A stretch of DNA of 64,000 nt from Spirochaetes bacterium GWE1_32_154. Lineage in GTDB: Bacteria > Spirochaetota > GWE2-31-10. Shown piece by piece: positions 9,112-17,744 of this stretch (position 1 is the stretch's first letter; each line of letters opens with the position of its first letter). The notes under the pieces are model-generated. The model did no database searches and was not told the origin of the DNA. It worked only from the letters and a program-made list of their open reading frames with translations. Made by a program: the position numbers and the translations under genes. The stretch covers positions 62,001 to 126,000 of the forward strand of contig MIAY01000019.1 in NCBI GenBank assembly GCA_001829315.1, read 5' to 3'.

Positions 9112-10029
9112 CTATTTTAAATATCTAAACCAGGTATAAAACGAATCAATAACATCTGAACTGTAAATATTACCTGATCTTGAAAAACGACTCATAATTT
9201 CAGCAATTTCTTTAGTATGATCAAATGCTTCTTTAGAAATCATTAAATCAAAATCATCTGCCAGACCTATTATTAAAGCCATCTCATCAATTTCTTTTCC
9301 TTTCAAGCCTTTTGGAAAACCTGTTCCAGGTAATCGCTCCTGATGTTGAATAACAATTTCCAGACTTTTTTTTCTTATAGCATCGCCCATTGACTCTAAT
9401 ACATCCCTGGATTTCTGGGGGTAAAACCTGTAATGAGATTTCTCATCATCTGTGTATTCATGCCTTTTCTTTTCAAGCATTTCTTTGGGAAGACTCAACA
9501 TACCGATATCATGTAGAGCACTTGCTGTAAACAACTCTTCAAGTGCTAAAGCATTATGTATTTTTCGCTTCGTTTGTAAGCCGATTTCAATAACGATTGA
9601 AATGAGTGAAACATTAACAGAATGAATAAATAATTTTTTCGAAGATTGATAAATTTCCAGTAATTTTTGAGCTAAATGAGCATTTCCTTTAATTACACCA
9701 TCAATTATCTTCTCACATTCTTTTCGTACAGTAAAATCCAAATGATGTTTTTCGCCACTAAATAAAGGAGTTGTTTTTAATATTTTCAGAAAGTTCTCAG
9801 CAATTGCATTTCTTATCTGACTATTTGTATTATGCTCAACGGCAGGAACAACTTCAATAGGCCCAAATACCTTCTTATCAAGTCTCATAATATCAGATTC
9901 AGTTAAAACTTTTTCAATATTTAATAACATCTGACCATTATACATAAAAGGTTTAAATAATCGAAATTTTTTGCCTTCCCTTATTAATCCTTCCAGCTCT
10001 CTTAGAGTGTATTTTTCTAATGATGCCAT
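9112..10029 (-). CDS. HD-GYP-like protein with altered metal-site motifs
   Basis: Resembles HD-GYP cyclic-di-GMP phosphodiesterases. Start taken as ATG at 10029, since the AGGAG lies 10 bases before it; a TTG at 10050 is in frame but has no ribosome site. In the 305-residue product the first His (H136, HSVN), the HD pair (H173-D174) and a later His (H229) are present. The usual HP motif reads YP (about residue 203), HHE reads HQE, and GYP reads GTGFP. So the fold is likely intact but the metal site may be incomplete. It could be a cyclic-di-GMP sensor rather than an enzyme. The next gene is directly abutting. Confidence 0.75.
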   Translation of the reverse strand: MASLEKYTLRELEGLIREGKKFRLFKPFMYNGQMLLNIEKVLTESDIMRLDKKVFGPIEVVPAVEHNTNSQIRNAIAENFLKILKTTPLFSGEKHHLDFTVRKECEKIIDGVIKGNAHLAQKLLEIYQSSKKLFIHSVNVSLISIVIEIGLQTKRKIHNALALEELFTASALHDIGMLSLPKEMLEKKRHEYTDDEKSHYRFYPQKSRDVLESMGDAIRKKSLEIVIQHQERLPGTGFPKGLKGKEIDEMALIIGLADDFDLMISKEAFDHTKEIAEIMSRFSRSGNIYSSDVIDSFYTWFRYLK

Positions 10030-10082
10030 ATTTAAGATACTCCTGTTCAATTAGTTCATTTATATTTTGTTCCGGTACAGAA

Positions 10083-10188
10083 TTAATTAACCTTATTTAT
10101 CTTAATCTGATAAGATAAATAGAAAATTAAGCCTCATGCAAAACTTCAAGATAAAAAAGTATTTTTTGCATGAGGCCCGGTTAATTAA
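10083..10188. repeat. Nested inverted repeats (three-way-junction-like) between HD-GYP and leuB
   Basis: Three perfect inverted repeats are nested. The outer one is 10 bp (10083-10092 with 10179-10188). Inside are a 10-bp hairpin with a 6-base loop (10095-10104 with 10111-10120) and a 13-bp stem with a 20-base loop (10131-10143 with 10164-10176). The inner 13-bp stem is placed to terminate leuB on the minus strand. The full arrangement would fold as a three-way junction in either strand. Confidence 0.6.
10131..10176 (-). terminator. Probable terminator of leuB
   Basis: A perfect 13-bp stem (GCCTCATGCAAAA) with a 20-base A/T-rich loop sits 26 bases after the leuB stop. On the minus strand it is followed by a weak T-rich tail (TTAATTTTC). 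Confidence 0.6.
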
Positions 10189-10201
10189 AACTGCATTATA
10201 A

Positions 10202-11272
10202 TTATGAACAATATTTTGCTACTTTATCACCGATCTGTGTCGTAGTCATACCCATTTTACCTGCATTCATTGATGTCATTTCCAAAACAACCTTCCTGAT
10301 TGCATTCTCAATATCCTGAGCAACTTTATCCTCACCAAGAAAATCCATCATCATACTGCCGGCTAATATTGCGGCAATCGGATTAATGACATTCTGTCCC
10401 TTATATTTTGGAGCTGACCCGCCAATCGGTTCAAACATACTTACACCATCAGGATTAATGTTTCCACCTGCAGAAACTCCCATTCCACCACCGATCATTG
10501 CACCTAAATCAGTAATGATATCACCAAAAAGATTTTCGGTTACAACAACATCAAACCATTCAGGGTTCTTTAAAAACCACATAGTTGCAGCATCAACGTG
10601 AGCATAATCTCTTTTAATACCTTTATATTCTTTTTCACCCATTTCGTTATATGCTCGAACCCATAAATCACCACAATACGTTAATACGTTATTTTTATGA
10701 ACCAAATGCATTGGTTTTTCACTATATTTTTTTTGTTTAGCATTTCTTTTTTGTTTCAACTCGAATGCATATTTCAAACATCTGTCAACGGTATTTCTAT
10801 CATAAACCATAACCTGAGACGCTACTTCATAAGGGGTTCCCACTCTTGATGCGCCACCCATACCGGTATAAATACCACCGACATTTTCTCGAATTACAAC
10901 AAAATCAATCTCATCCGGGCCTTTATCTTTTATTGGTGTTTCAACTCCGGGAAAAAGTTTGACAGGTCGTAAATTAATATATTGATCCAATTCGAATCGC
11001 GCTTTTAATAAAATTCCTTTTTCAAGTATACCCGGTTTTACATCTGGATGTCCGATTGCACCAAGATAAATCGCATCAAATTTTCTTAAATCATTTAAAA
11101 CTGATTCAGGAAGTATTTCACCAGTCTTTAAATATCGCTCACCGCCTACGTCAAAATTGGTATATTCCAACTTAATATTATTCATTTCACATGCAGCAGA
11201 TAGAACTTTTTTTCCTTCATCAATTACTTCCGGACCTGTTCCATCTCCACCTATTATAGCTATTTTATACAT
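10202..11272 (-). CDS. leuB: 3-isopropylmalate dehydrogenase (beta-decarboxylating dehydrogenase)
   Basis: NAD-dependent oxidative decarboxylation of 3-isopropylmalate in leucine synthesis. 356 residues, usual family length. Seen: nucleotide/substrate N-terminus GGDGTGPEV, substrate-loop NLRPVKLFPG, and the metal-binding Asp region ENLFGDIITDLGAM. The adenine-binding loop reads EPIGGSAPKY, where most LeuB proteins have EP-HGSAP, so a related dehydrogenase substrate cannot be excluded. The divergent ilvD next door supports branched-chain amino-acid synthesis. ATG start with a strong GGGGGG ribosome site. Its own promoter lies at 11304-11332 and a hairpin terminator follows. Confidence 0.85.
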   Translation of the reverse strand: MYKIAIIGGDGTGPEVIDEGKKVLSAACEMNNIKLEYTNFDVGGERYLKTGEILPESVLNDLRKFDAIYLGAIGHPDVKPGILEKGILLKARFELDQYINLRPVKLFPGVETPIKDKGPDEIDFVVIRENVGGIYTGMGGASRVGTPYEVASQVMVYDRNTVDRCLKYAFELKQKRNAKQKKYSEKPMHLVHKNNVLTYCGDLWVRAYNEMGEKEYKGIKRDYAHVDAATMWFLKNPEWFDVVVTENLFGDIITDLGAMIGGGMGVSAGGNINPDGVSMFEPIGGSAPKYKGQNVINPIAAILAGSMMMDFLGEDKVAQDIENAIRKVVLEMTSMNAGKMGMTTTQIGDKVAKYCS

Positions 11273-11303
11273 AAATCCCCCCTGTCATTTTTTTCACGAT
11301 TTT

Positions 11304-11332
11304 ATATTAGTAAAAAATCAATAAAAAATCAA
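11304..11332 (-). promoter_or_regulatory. Promoter for leuB
   Basis: On the minus strand TTGATT and TAATAT are separated by exactly 17 bases, about 30 bases before the leuB start. Confidence 0.65.
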
Positions 11333-11364
11333 TCAAATTTAAAAGGTATTTTACAAAACTAAAA

Positions 11365-11393
11365 GTGACATTTTTGAAATTTTCCTGTATACT
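11365..11393 (+). promoter_or_regulatory. Promoter for ilvD
   Basis: GTGACA and TATACT are separated by 17 bases, placing the transcription start about 25 bases before the ilvD ribosome site. It is divergent from the leuB promoter with only about 30 bases between the -35 boxes, so one regulator could act on both. Confidence 0.7.
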
Positions 11394-11425
11394 GTTAAAT
11401 AATTATTTGTTAAATGGAGGGGTTT

Positions 11426-13267
11426 ATGAATAAATTCAGATCAAGTACAACAACAGAAGGCAGAACAAGAGCAGGTGCACGATCATTATGGAGAGCAAAT
11501 GGTATGACCGATGGTGATTTTGGTAAACCAATTATTGCGATTGTAAACTCCTTTACCCAGTTTGTTCCGGGTCATGTCCACTTACGCGAAGTAGGAAAAA
11601 TGGTAAAAGAACTAATCGATAAAGCCGGCGGTTTCGGTGTCGAATTTAATACAATCGCTATAGATGACGGTATTGCTATGGGGCATTCAGGGATGCTGTA
11701 CTCATTACCATCAAGAGATTTAATTGCAGACAGTGTTGAATATATGGTTAACGCTCATTGTGCTGATGCTATGATTTGTATCCCAAATTGTGATAAAATA
11801 GTTCCCGGTATGTTAATGGCAGCTATGAGACTTAACATTCCTGCTATTTTTGTATCAGGCGGACCAATGGAAGCCGGAGTTGTCGGTGATGAGAAATATG
11901 ACCTTATCGATGTTATGAAATTAGGCGGAGATGATGTGACCTCAGATACTGACTTACTTGAAATTGAAAAAGCAGCCTGCCCGACATGCGGAAGTTGTAG
12001 CGGTATGTTTACAGCGAATTCAATGAATTGTTTAACGGAAGCTCTGGGAATGGGTTTACCGGGTAACGGAACTGTTGTAGCAACTCATTCTATAAGAAAA
12101 AAAATATTTGAAAAAGCATGCACCCGAATTGTTGAAATGGCACATGAACATTACCTTAAAAATAATAATGCAATACTTCCCCGCTCGATTGTTACAAAAA
12201 AAACGTGTGAAAATGCAATAGCACTTGACATAGCAATGGGTGGCTCTACAAACACTGTATTGCATTTATTAGCAATCGCAAATGAAGCCTTAGTTGATTT
12301 TTCCATGTCAGATATTGACAGATTATCCAGACAAGTCCCTTCAATTTGTAAAGTTGCTCCAAATACAAAAAAATACCACATTCAGGATGTAAATCGTGCA
12401 GGCGGTATAATGGGTATTTTATCAGAATTAAACAAAGCCGGGCTTATTCATAAAGATTGCCTCACTGTTGAGGGAAAAACAATTGATCAGGTAATCAATG
12501 AAAATGACATTACCAATAAAGATACAGTTTGTGCCGATGCAACCGAAAGGTCGTATGCCGCTCCAGGCGGATATAGAAATTCAGTAGCTTATTCACAGAG
12601 TAATACATACAAAGAACTTGATACTGATAGAAAAAACGGATGTATTCGATCAGTTGAATATGCTTATTTTAAAGATGGCGGTTTAGCTGTTTTATTTGGT
12701 AATATAGCACAAAACGGATGTATTGTAAAAACTGCAGGTGTTGATGAATCCATATTAAAATTCACCGGAAAAGCAAGGGTTTTTGATTCCCAGGATGATG
12801 CATCAGAAGCTATTTTAGCAAATACAATCGTTAAAGGTGATATTATCATTATCAGATACGAAGGTCCGAAAGGTGGCCCCGGTATGCAGGAAATGTTATA
12901 TCCTACAACGTATTTAAAATCAAAAGGACTGGATAAAGATTGTGCGTTATTAACCGATGGGCGATTTTCAGGCGGAACTTCCGGTTTAAGTATTGGCCAC
13001 GCTTCACCAGAAGCTGCTCAAGGCGGTATTATCGGATTAGTAGAGGATGGCGATATTATAGAAATAAATATTCCTGAAAGATCAATTCAACTTATTGTAA
13101 ACGAAAATGAATTAGATATAAGAAGAAAATTCATCCTTTCAACCGGCGGTTTTATTCCAAAAAGAAATCGAGTGGTTTCTAACGCTTTAAAATTATATGG
13201 TTACTTTGCAACAAGTGCTGATAAGGGTGCTGTAAGGGATTGGGATAAATTAAATAACTGCAAATAA
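11426..13267 (+). CDS. ilvD: Dihydroxy-acid dehydratase
   Basis: Dehydrates 2,3-dihydroxy-isovalerate and dihydroxy-methylvalerate in valine, leucine and isoleucine synthesis. At 613 residues it is close to the E. coli-type enzyme. The iron-sulfur cysteines lie in CIPNCDK and [23 protein letters not shown] is typical of the E. coli branch that carries a [4Fe-4S] cluster. An upstream ATG at 11414 overlaps the GGAGGGG ribosome site, so the ATG at 11426 (MNKFRSS) is preferred. A bulged hairpin follows the stop. The divergent gene is leuB; other pathway genes are not in this window. Confidence 0.95.
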   Translation: MNKFRSSTTTEGRTRAGARSLWRANGMTDGDFGKPIIAIVNSFTQFVPGHVHLREVGKMVKELIDKAGGFGVEFNTIAIDDGIAMGHSGMLYSLPSRDLIADSVEYMVNAHCADAMICIPNCDKIVPGMLMAAMRLNIPAIFVSGGPMEAGVVGDEKYDLIDVMKLGGDDVTSDTDLLEIEKAACPTCGSCSGMFTANSMNCLTEALGMGLPGNGTVVATHSIRKKIFEKACTRIVEMAHEHYLKNNNAILPRSIVTKKTCENAIALDIAMGGSTNTVLHLLAIANEALVDFSMSDIDRLSRQVPSICKVAPNTKKYHIQDVNRAGGIMGILSELNKAGLIHKDCLTVEGKTIDQVINENDITNKDTVCADATERSYAAPGGYRNSVAYSQSNTYKELDTDRKNGCIRSVEYAYFKDGGLAVLFGNIAQNGCIVKTAGVDESILKFTGKARVFDSQDDASEAILANTIVKGDIIIIRYEGPKGGPGMQEMLYPTTYLKSKGLDKDCALLTDGRFSGGTSGLSIGHASPEAAQGGIIGLVEDGDIIEINIPERSIQLIVNENELDIRRKFILSTGGFIPKRNRVVSNALKLYGYFATSADKGAVRDWDKLNNCK

Positions 13268-13272
13268 CACGT

Positions 13273-13310
13273 ATTGTCCCCCTATACAATAATGCTGTAT
13301 AGGGGACAAT
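13273..13310 (+). terminator. Hairpin after ilvD
   Basis: ATTGTCCCCCTATACA pairs with TGTATAGGGGACAAT with one bulged C and a 7-base loop, just after the ilvD stop. There is no T-run, so factor-independent termination is uncertain. Confidence 0.6.
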
Positions 13311-13347
13311 TATCAATTACGGAATTAAGATACTATTAAGGATAAAA

Positions 13348-14619
13348 ATGAAAACTAACGAATTTACAAAATTCAGAATTGCTGATATTCTGATTGAAAA
13401 ACTTACTAAAAGAGGAATTACTGTTCCTACAAAAATACAGGAAGAAGTTATTCCTAAAATCCGTGATGGAAAAGATGTAATTGGTCAATCAATGACAGGA
13501 ACAGGAAAAACAATATCATACCTGATACCCGTAATACATGATCATATCAATAAACCAGATACTGATAAAACATTAATTATTGTTCCAACAAAAGAACTTG
13601 CAATTCAGATTCACAATGAAGCTATGTACTATACAGAAGGAACAGAAGTTCATCCGATTTTACTTATACCGGGAAAAGATCTTGACAAACAAGTTAATGA
13701 TCTTAAAAAAAACCAGAGTTTTATTATTGCAGTACCTGGACGACTCATAAAGTTACTTGAAAATGGTGGTTATAAATTATCAAATGTTAATAAAATTATA
13801 CTCGATGAAGCAGATTTTTTAATAGATTTAGGATTTATGAAAGAACTTGAAAAAATTTTTGCAATTGTAAAAGATTTAAAACAATTAATGATATTTTCCG
13901 CAACACTATCTGCGAAAACGAAACAAGTAATTGATCTTGCTCATAATCAGAAAACTGCATCAAGAATTGATCCTAAAAACACTCTTCCTGAGGCTATAGA
14001 TAATTTTTATATTCCAATCACTGATGATACTTATAGAGAAAAAACTCTCCTTAAACTAATAAATACGATTAATCCATATTTATCAATTATTTTCACACGA
14101 ACAAAAGATGAAAGTGAAAAAGTTTTTAAACTTCTTAAAGACAATAAATTAAATATTGGCTTATTAAACGGAAACCTTCAGGCCGGACAGCGAAAAAAAA
14201 TAATACACGATTTTCGTGAAGCGAAATTTCAATATCTTGTTGCTACGGATTTAGCCGGAAGAGGTCTTGACTTTGATGGAATCACCCATATTATAAATTT
14301 CACACAACCACACAATGAACTTGATTATATTCACAGAGCCGGAAGAACCGGCAGAATGAATAACTCAGGAATAGTCATTTCAATTTGCAATGAATTAGAT
14401 GAAGGTTATTTAAAAAAATATGCTTCTAATATAAGCATAGAACTAAAACCTATTAAATTAACAAAAAATGGACTTGAAGATTACAAAGGCTATAAAGGTG
14501 TAAAACCACGATTTAATCTTAAAGAAATTACTCAAAAAGAGAAAATCGAAGATAGTAAAAAAAAGCAAGTGGAAAAGGATCAAAAACATGAAAAGGAACG
14601 ACATAAAAGAAGAAGATAA
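13348..14619 (+). CDS. DEAD-box RNA helicase
   Basis: ATP-dependent RNA helicase, 423 residues. Motifs in order: Q-motif region (PTKIQEEVIP), motif I GTGKT, motif II DEAD, motif III SAT, motif VI HRAGRTGR. The two RecA-like domains are followed by a very basic tail (KKKQVEKDQKHEKERHKRRR) that probably binds RNA non-specifically. Likely roles are ribosome assembly or mRNA decay; which named family (CshA, RhlE, SrmB) cannot be told. The 3' end overlaps pepF by 32 bases, so the two are co-expressed. ATG with AAGGA. Confidence 0.93.
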   Translation: MKTNEFTKFRIADILIEKLTKRGITVPTKIQEEVIPKIRDGKDVIGQSMTGTGKTISYLIPVIHDHINKPDTDKTLIIVPTKELAIQIHNEAMYYTEGTEVHPILLIPGKDLDKQVNDLKKNQSFIIAVPGRLIKLLENGGYKLSNVNKIILDEADFLIDLGFMKELEKIFAIVKDLKQLMIFSATLSAKTKQVIDLAHNQKTASRIDPKNTLPEAIDNFYIPITDDTYREKTLLKLINTINPYLSIIFTRTKDESEKVFKLLKDNKLNIGLLNGNLQAGQRKKIIHDFREAKFQYLVATDLAGRGLDFDGITHIINFTQPHNELDYIHRAGRTGRMNNSGIVISICNELDEGYLKKYASNISIELKPIKLTKNGLEDYKGYKGVKPRFNLKEITQKEKIEDSKKKQVEKDQKHEKERHKRRR

Positions 14620-16378
14620 ATGGGATGTTAATAATATATATAAAAATGATGCTGTATGGAATATTACATTTAAAGAATTGCAAGAAGATGTGGAGAAAAT
14701 AATACAATTTAAAGGAACGCTTAAAGATTCGGCATTATCAATACAGAAAATGTATGAATATAAGGTTAATTTACACTCAAAAATTGAAAAACTACTCATC
14801 TATTCTCACATGAAAAAAGATGAAGATACCAAAAATGATATATATAGATCTTTATATGATAAAACAGAAAATTTATTAACTCGATACAACGAACTTACTT
14901 CATGGATTATTCCCGAATTAATGGCAATTAGTAATGAAAAAATCAATCACTTCATTAATTCTGATGAACTGATTGATTATAAATTTGATATTATTAGAAT
15001 TCTCCGCGAAAAATCAAATACACTAACTGAAAATGAAGAGAAAATACTCTCATTAAGCAATTTACCATTAAGTGCAATAAGCGATGCCTTTAGTGCATTA
15101 AACAATGCAGATATTGTATTCCCCAGAATAAAAAACAAGCACGGGGAAGATAAAGACTTAACTCACAGTCAGTACTTATCATATTTGCATTCAAATGATA
15201 GAATTTTACGAGAAAACGCATGGAAAACATACCATAAAAAATTTAGCGAATACTCAACAACATTTTCCGTATTATTACAGGGTGAAGTAAGAAATCATGC
15301 GTTTAATTCTAAAGTAAGAAGCTTTTCCAGTTCATTAGAAGCGTCATTATTTAAAGACAATATTGATGTTACTGTTTATACCAACCTTATTAAAACTGTT
15401 CGTGAAAACATTTCAAGTCTTCACAAATACATGAAATATAGAAAACAAAAGTTAAAAGTAGAGACCCTTCACGTGTATGATTTATATGTTTCATTTATTG
15501 AATATGAAAACATACAAATTAATTACAATGACGCTAAAGAAAAAATTCTTGAATCTGTGAAATTACTCGGAAACGAATATCATCAGGTTTTATCAAATGG
15601 CTTAAATAGTGAGCGATGGGTAGATATTTATGAAAATGAAAACAAAAGAAGCGGAGCTTACTCTACAGGCGGTTACCTAACTAAACCATTCATCCTTCTT
15701 AATTACAACAACACACTGGATGCTGCAAGAACACTAGCTCACGAAGCGGGTCATTCTATGCATAGTTATATGACCAACAAATATCAACACCCCATTTATA
15801 GCGGATATCCGATTTTTCTGGCAGAAGTAGCATCAACATTCAATGAGGAATTATTTAATGATTACCTATTAAACACAACTGATAATAAAAAATTTAAAGC
15901 ATACATACTAAATTCAATGATTGAAGATATTCGGGGAACTTTATTTCGACAAACTATTTTTGCAGAATTCGAGCTTTTTATTCATCGACTGATTGAGGAA
16001 GGAACCCCGCTTTCTGCAGAACTTTTGAATACGAAATATATTGAATTAAATAAATTTTATTATGGCGAAACCCTTGAAATCGATGAAGAATTAGGAATTG
16101 AATGGGCGCGAATTCCACATTTTTATTATAACTTTTATGTATATAAATACGCAACAGGCATTGCAGCGGCAATTTCATTATTTAAAAAAGTCAAAAATGG
16201 AACAGAAATAGAAATTAATCAATATCTTAATTTTTTAAAAGCAGGAAATTCAAAATACCCGCTTGATATTTTAAAAGACGCAGGCATCGATATGAGTACT
16301 CCTGAACCGATAATCAATGCAATCAGGCATTTTGATTTTTTGCTGGAAGAATTAAAAAAAATCGAGGGCGATATATGA
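14588..16378 (+). CDS. pepF: Oligoendopeptidase F family metallopeptidase (M3)
   Basis: Cytoplasmic zinc peptidase that trims oligopeptides. At 596 residues it is full length for PepF. The zinc site HEAGH is visible in ARTLAHEAGHSMHS, with the downstream glutamate region FLAEVASTFNEELF. The N-terminus DKWDVNNIY matches the family's usual first conserved block, supporting the ATG at 14588 even though it lies inside the helicase gene. An AAGGA sits 8 bases upstream. The stop overlaps the aroE start by 4 bases, so helicase-pepF-aroE reads as one operon. Confidence 0.93.
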   Translation: MKRNDIKEEDKWDVNNIYKNDAVWNITFKELQEDVEKIIQFKGTLKDSALSIQKMYEYKVNLHSKIEKLLIYSHMKKDEDTKNDIYRSLYDKTENLLTRYNELTSWIIPELMAISNEKINHFINSDELIDYKFDIIRILREKSNTLTENEEKILSLSNLPLSAISDAFSALNNADIVFPRIKNKHGEDKDLTHSQYLSYLHSNDRILRENAWKTYHKKFSEYSTTFSVLLQGEVRNHAFNSKVRSFSSSLEASLFKDNIDVTVYTNLIKTVRENISSLHKYMKYRKQKLKVETLHVYDLYVSFIEYENIQINYNDAKEKILESVKLLGNEYHQVLSNGLNSERWVDIYENENKRSGAYSTGGYLTKPFILLNYNNTLDAARTLAHEAGHSMHSYMTNKYQHPIYSGYPIFLAEVASTFNEELFNDYLLNTTDNKKFKAYILNSMIEDIRGTLFRQTIFAEFELFIHRLIEEGTPLSAELLNTKYIELNKFYYGETLEIDEELGIEWARIPHFYYNFYVYKYATGIAAAISLFKKVKNGTEIEINQYLNFLKAGNSKYPLDILKDAGIDMSTPEPIINAIRHFDFLLEELKKIEGDI

Positions 16379-17160
16379 TAAATTCTGCTACCGCTTTATA
16401 TTGCATTATCGGAAATCCTGTTTCACATTCAAAATCACCACATATTCATAATGCTGCATTTAAATATCACAATATAAATGCAGTGTATCTGGCATTTGAT
16501 ATTGATAAAGATAATTTCAATGAAGCAATTACTGGATTAAAAAGATTAAAAGAGTTGAAGGGATTAAATATTACCGTTCCTCACAAAGTAAATATTCTAC
16601 CATTTATAGATAAACTCGATAGCACTGCGACAACGACAGGAAGTGTAAATACCATAAAAAATGATAACGGAACCTGGATCGGATATAACACTGATTGGTA
16701 TGGAGTTTTAAAAACATTGGAAAATAACAAAATAAATCAGGATGTTTCAGTATTAATAATTGGTTCAGGCGGGGCAACACCTGCAGTAATTTATGCATTA
16801 CAACAATATGGAATAAAAAAAATTTCAATTACTAATAGAACCGAAGAAAATGCTGATATATTAGCCGGAAAATTTGGTATTTCAAAAATTAATTATACTA
16901 AATACAAAAACACCATATCTGAACACAACCTTATTATTAACACAACCACCCTAACCTTTAATGATTTCATTGATACTTACGACTCTAAAACCATTTACTA
17001 TGATCTTAAGTATTACAAAAATTTTGATAAACCCAATATAAAATACATTAATGGCAAAGAGATGTTACTCTATCAGGCAGCTATGGCATATACTATATGG
17101 ACAAATAAAGAATCACCTATTGAAATTATGAAATTATCTTTAAATGAAGAGAATAAATAA
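16375..17160 (+). CDS. aroE: Shikimate dehydrogenase
   Basis: Reduces 3-dehydroshikimate to shikimate with NADPH in aromatic amino-acid synthesis. 261 residues, slightly shorter than typical (about 270-290). Motifs: SHSKSP (substrate), NITVPHK with the catalytic Lys, NTDW, GSGGA (Rossmann loop), NRT (NADPH 2'-phosphate) and the C-terminal GKEMLLYQAA. The second, usual alanine of GAGGA-A is replaced by a threonine-proline stretch, a minor variation. ATGA overlap with pepF indicates coupled translation. No other shikimate genes are nearby. Confidence 0.93.
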   Translation: MINSATALYCIIGNPVSHSKSPHIHNAAFKYHNINAVYLAFDIDKDNFNEAITGLKRLKELKGLNITVPHKVNILPFIDKLDSTATTTGSVNTIKNDNGTWIGYNTDWYGVLKTLENNKINQDVSVLIIGSGGATPAVIYALQQYGIKKISITNRTEENADILAGKFGISKINYTKYKNTISEHNLIINTTTLTFNDFIDTYDSKTIYYDLKYYKNFDKPNIKYINGKEMLLYQAAMAYTIWTNKESPIEIMKLSLNEENK

Positions 17161-17171
17161 TCAAATAATAA

Positions 17172-17200
17172 TTGACTAGTTTTTGATATTATAATATAAA
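17172..17200 (+). promoter_or_regulatory. Promoter of the rimP-nusA operon
   Basis: TTGACT and TATAAA separated by 17 bases, just after the aroE stop. The predicted start near 17207 gives a leader of about 80 bases before rimP. Confidence 0.7.
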
Positions 17201-17230
17201 GAATTGAAAATATTTAGGATTCTACCAATT

Positions 17231-17258
17231 AAAGAGTCTTCCGCAAGGCTCTTTTTTT
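17231..17258 (+). terminator. Intrinsic-terminator hairpin in the rimP leader (possible attenuator)
   Basis: A 10-bp stem (AAAGAGTCTT with AAGGCTCTTT, one G-U) with a CCGC loop is followed by seven T. It lies between the 17172-17200 promoter and rimP, so it would cut off operon transcription. It could also serve as the aroE terminator. Confidence 0.75.
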
Positions 17259-17287
17259 AATTTAGAATACTAATTCAGGATTAAACA

Positions 17288-17734
17288 ATGAAAGAAAAAA
17301 TTAAATCAAACGAGTTCTTAGTCATTGAAAATGCAATAAAATCAATATTAATCGAGAATAACTTTGTTCTAATTGACATGGATATTACGCTCGGGAAAGA
17401 CGCTTTAATTGTATTGTATGTCTTTAATGAAAAAAAAGACATTGACAGCATGGCAAAACTAAATGACAAAATATATGAAACTCTTGAAAAAATCAACTTC
17501 TTAAAAGATGGATTCTCATTAGAAATATCAAGTCCGGGAATTAATAGGAAAATAAAATTTATTTCTGAATTTGAAATTTTCAAAGAATTAGAATTAAAAA
17601 TCATGTTAAATAATGACGACATGATTGTAGGAAAATCTGAAGGAATCAAAGATAGTAAACTTGTCATCACAAATGATAATGAGACATTATTACTGGATAT
17701 AGATAATATAAAAAAAGCAGCACTTAACGGCTAA
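17288..17734 (+). CDS. rimP: Ribosome maturation factor RimP
   Basis: Helps mature the 30S ribosomal subunit. 148 residues, usual length. The conserved central block reads LEISSPGINRKI (family LEVSSPGxxRPL), preceded by a ferredoxin-like alpha-beta N-domain. It is the first gene of the rimP-nusA-infB block, the order used in many bacteria. The ATG has AGGA 8 bases upstream; nusA follows after 10 bases. Expression may depend on read-through of the leader hairpin at 17231-17258. Confidence 0.9.
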   Translation: MKEKIKSNEFLVIENAIKSILIENNFVLIDMDITLGKDALIVLYVFNEKKDIDSMAKLNDKIYETLEKINFLKDGFSLEISSPGINRKIKFISEFEIFKELELKIMLNNDDMIVGKSEGIKDSKLVITNDNETLLLDIDNIKKAALNG

Positions 17735-17744
17735 AGGGGACTTT

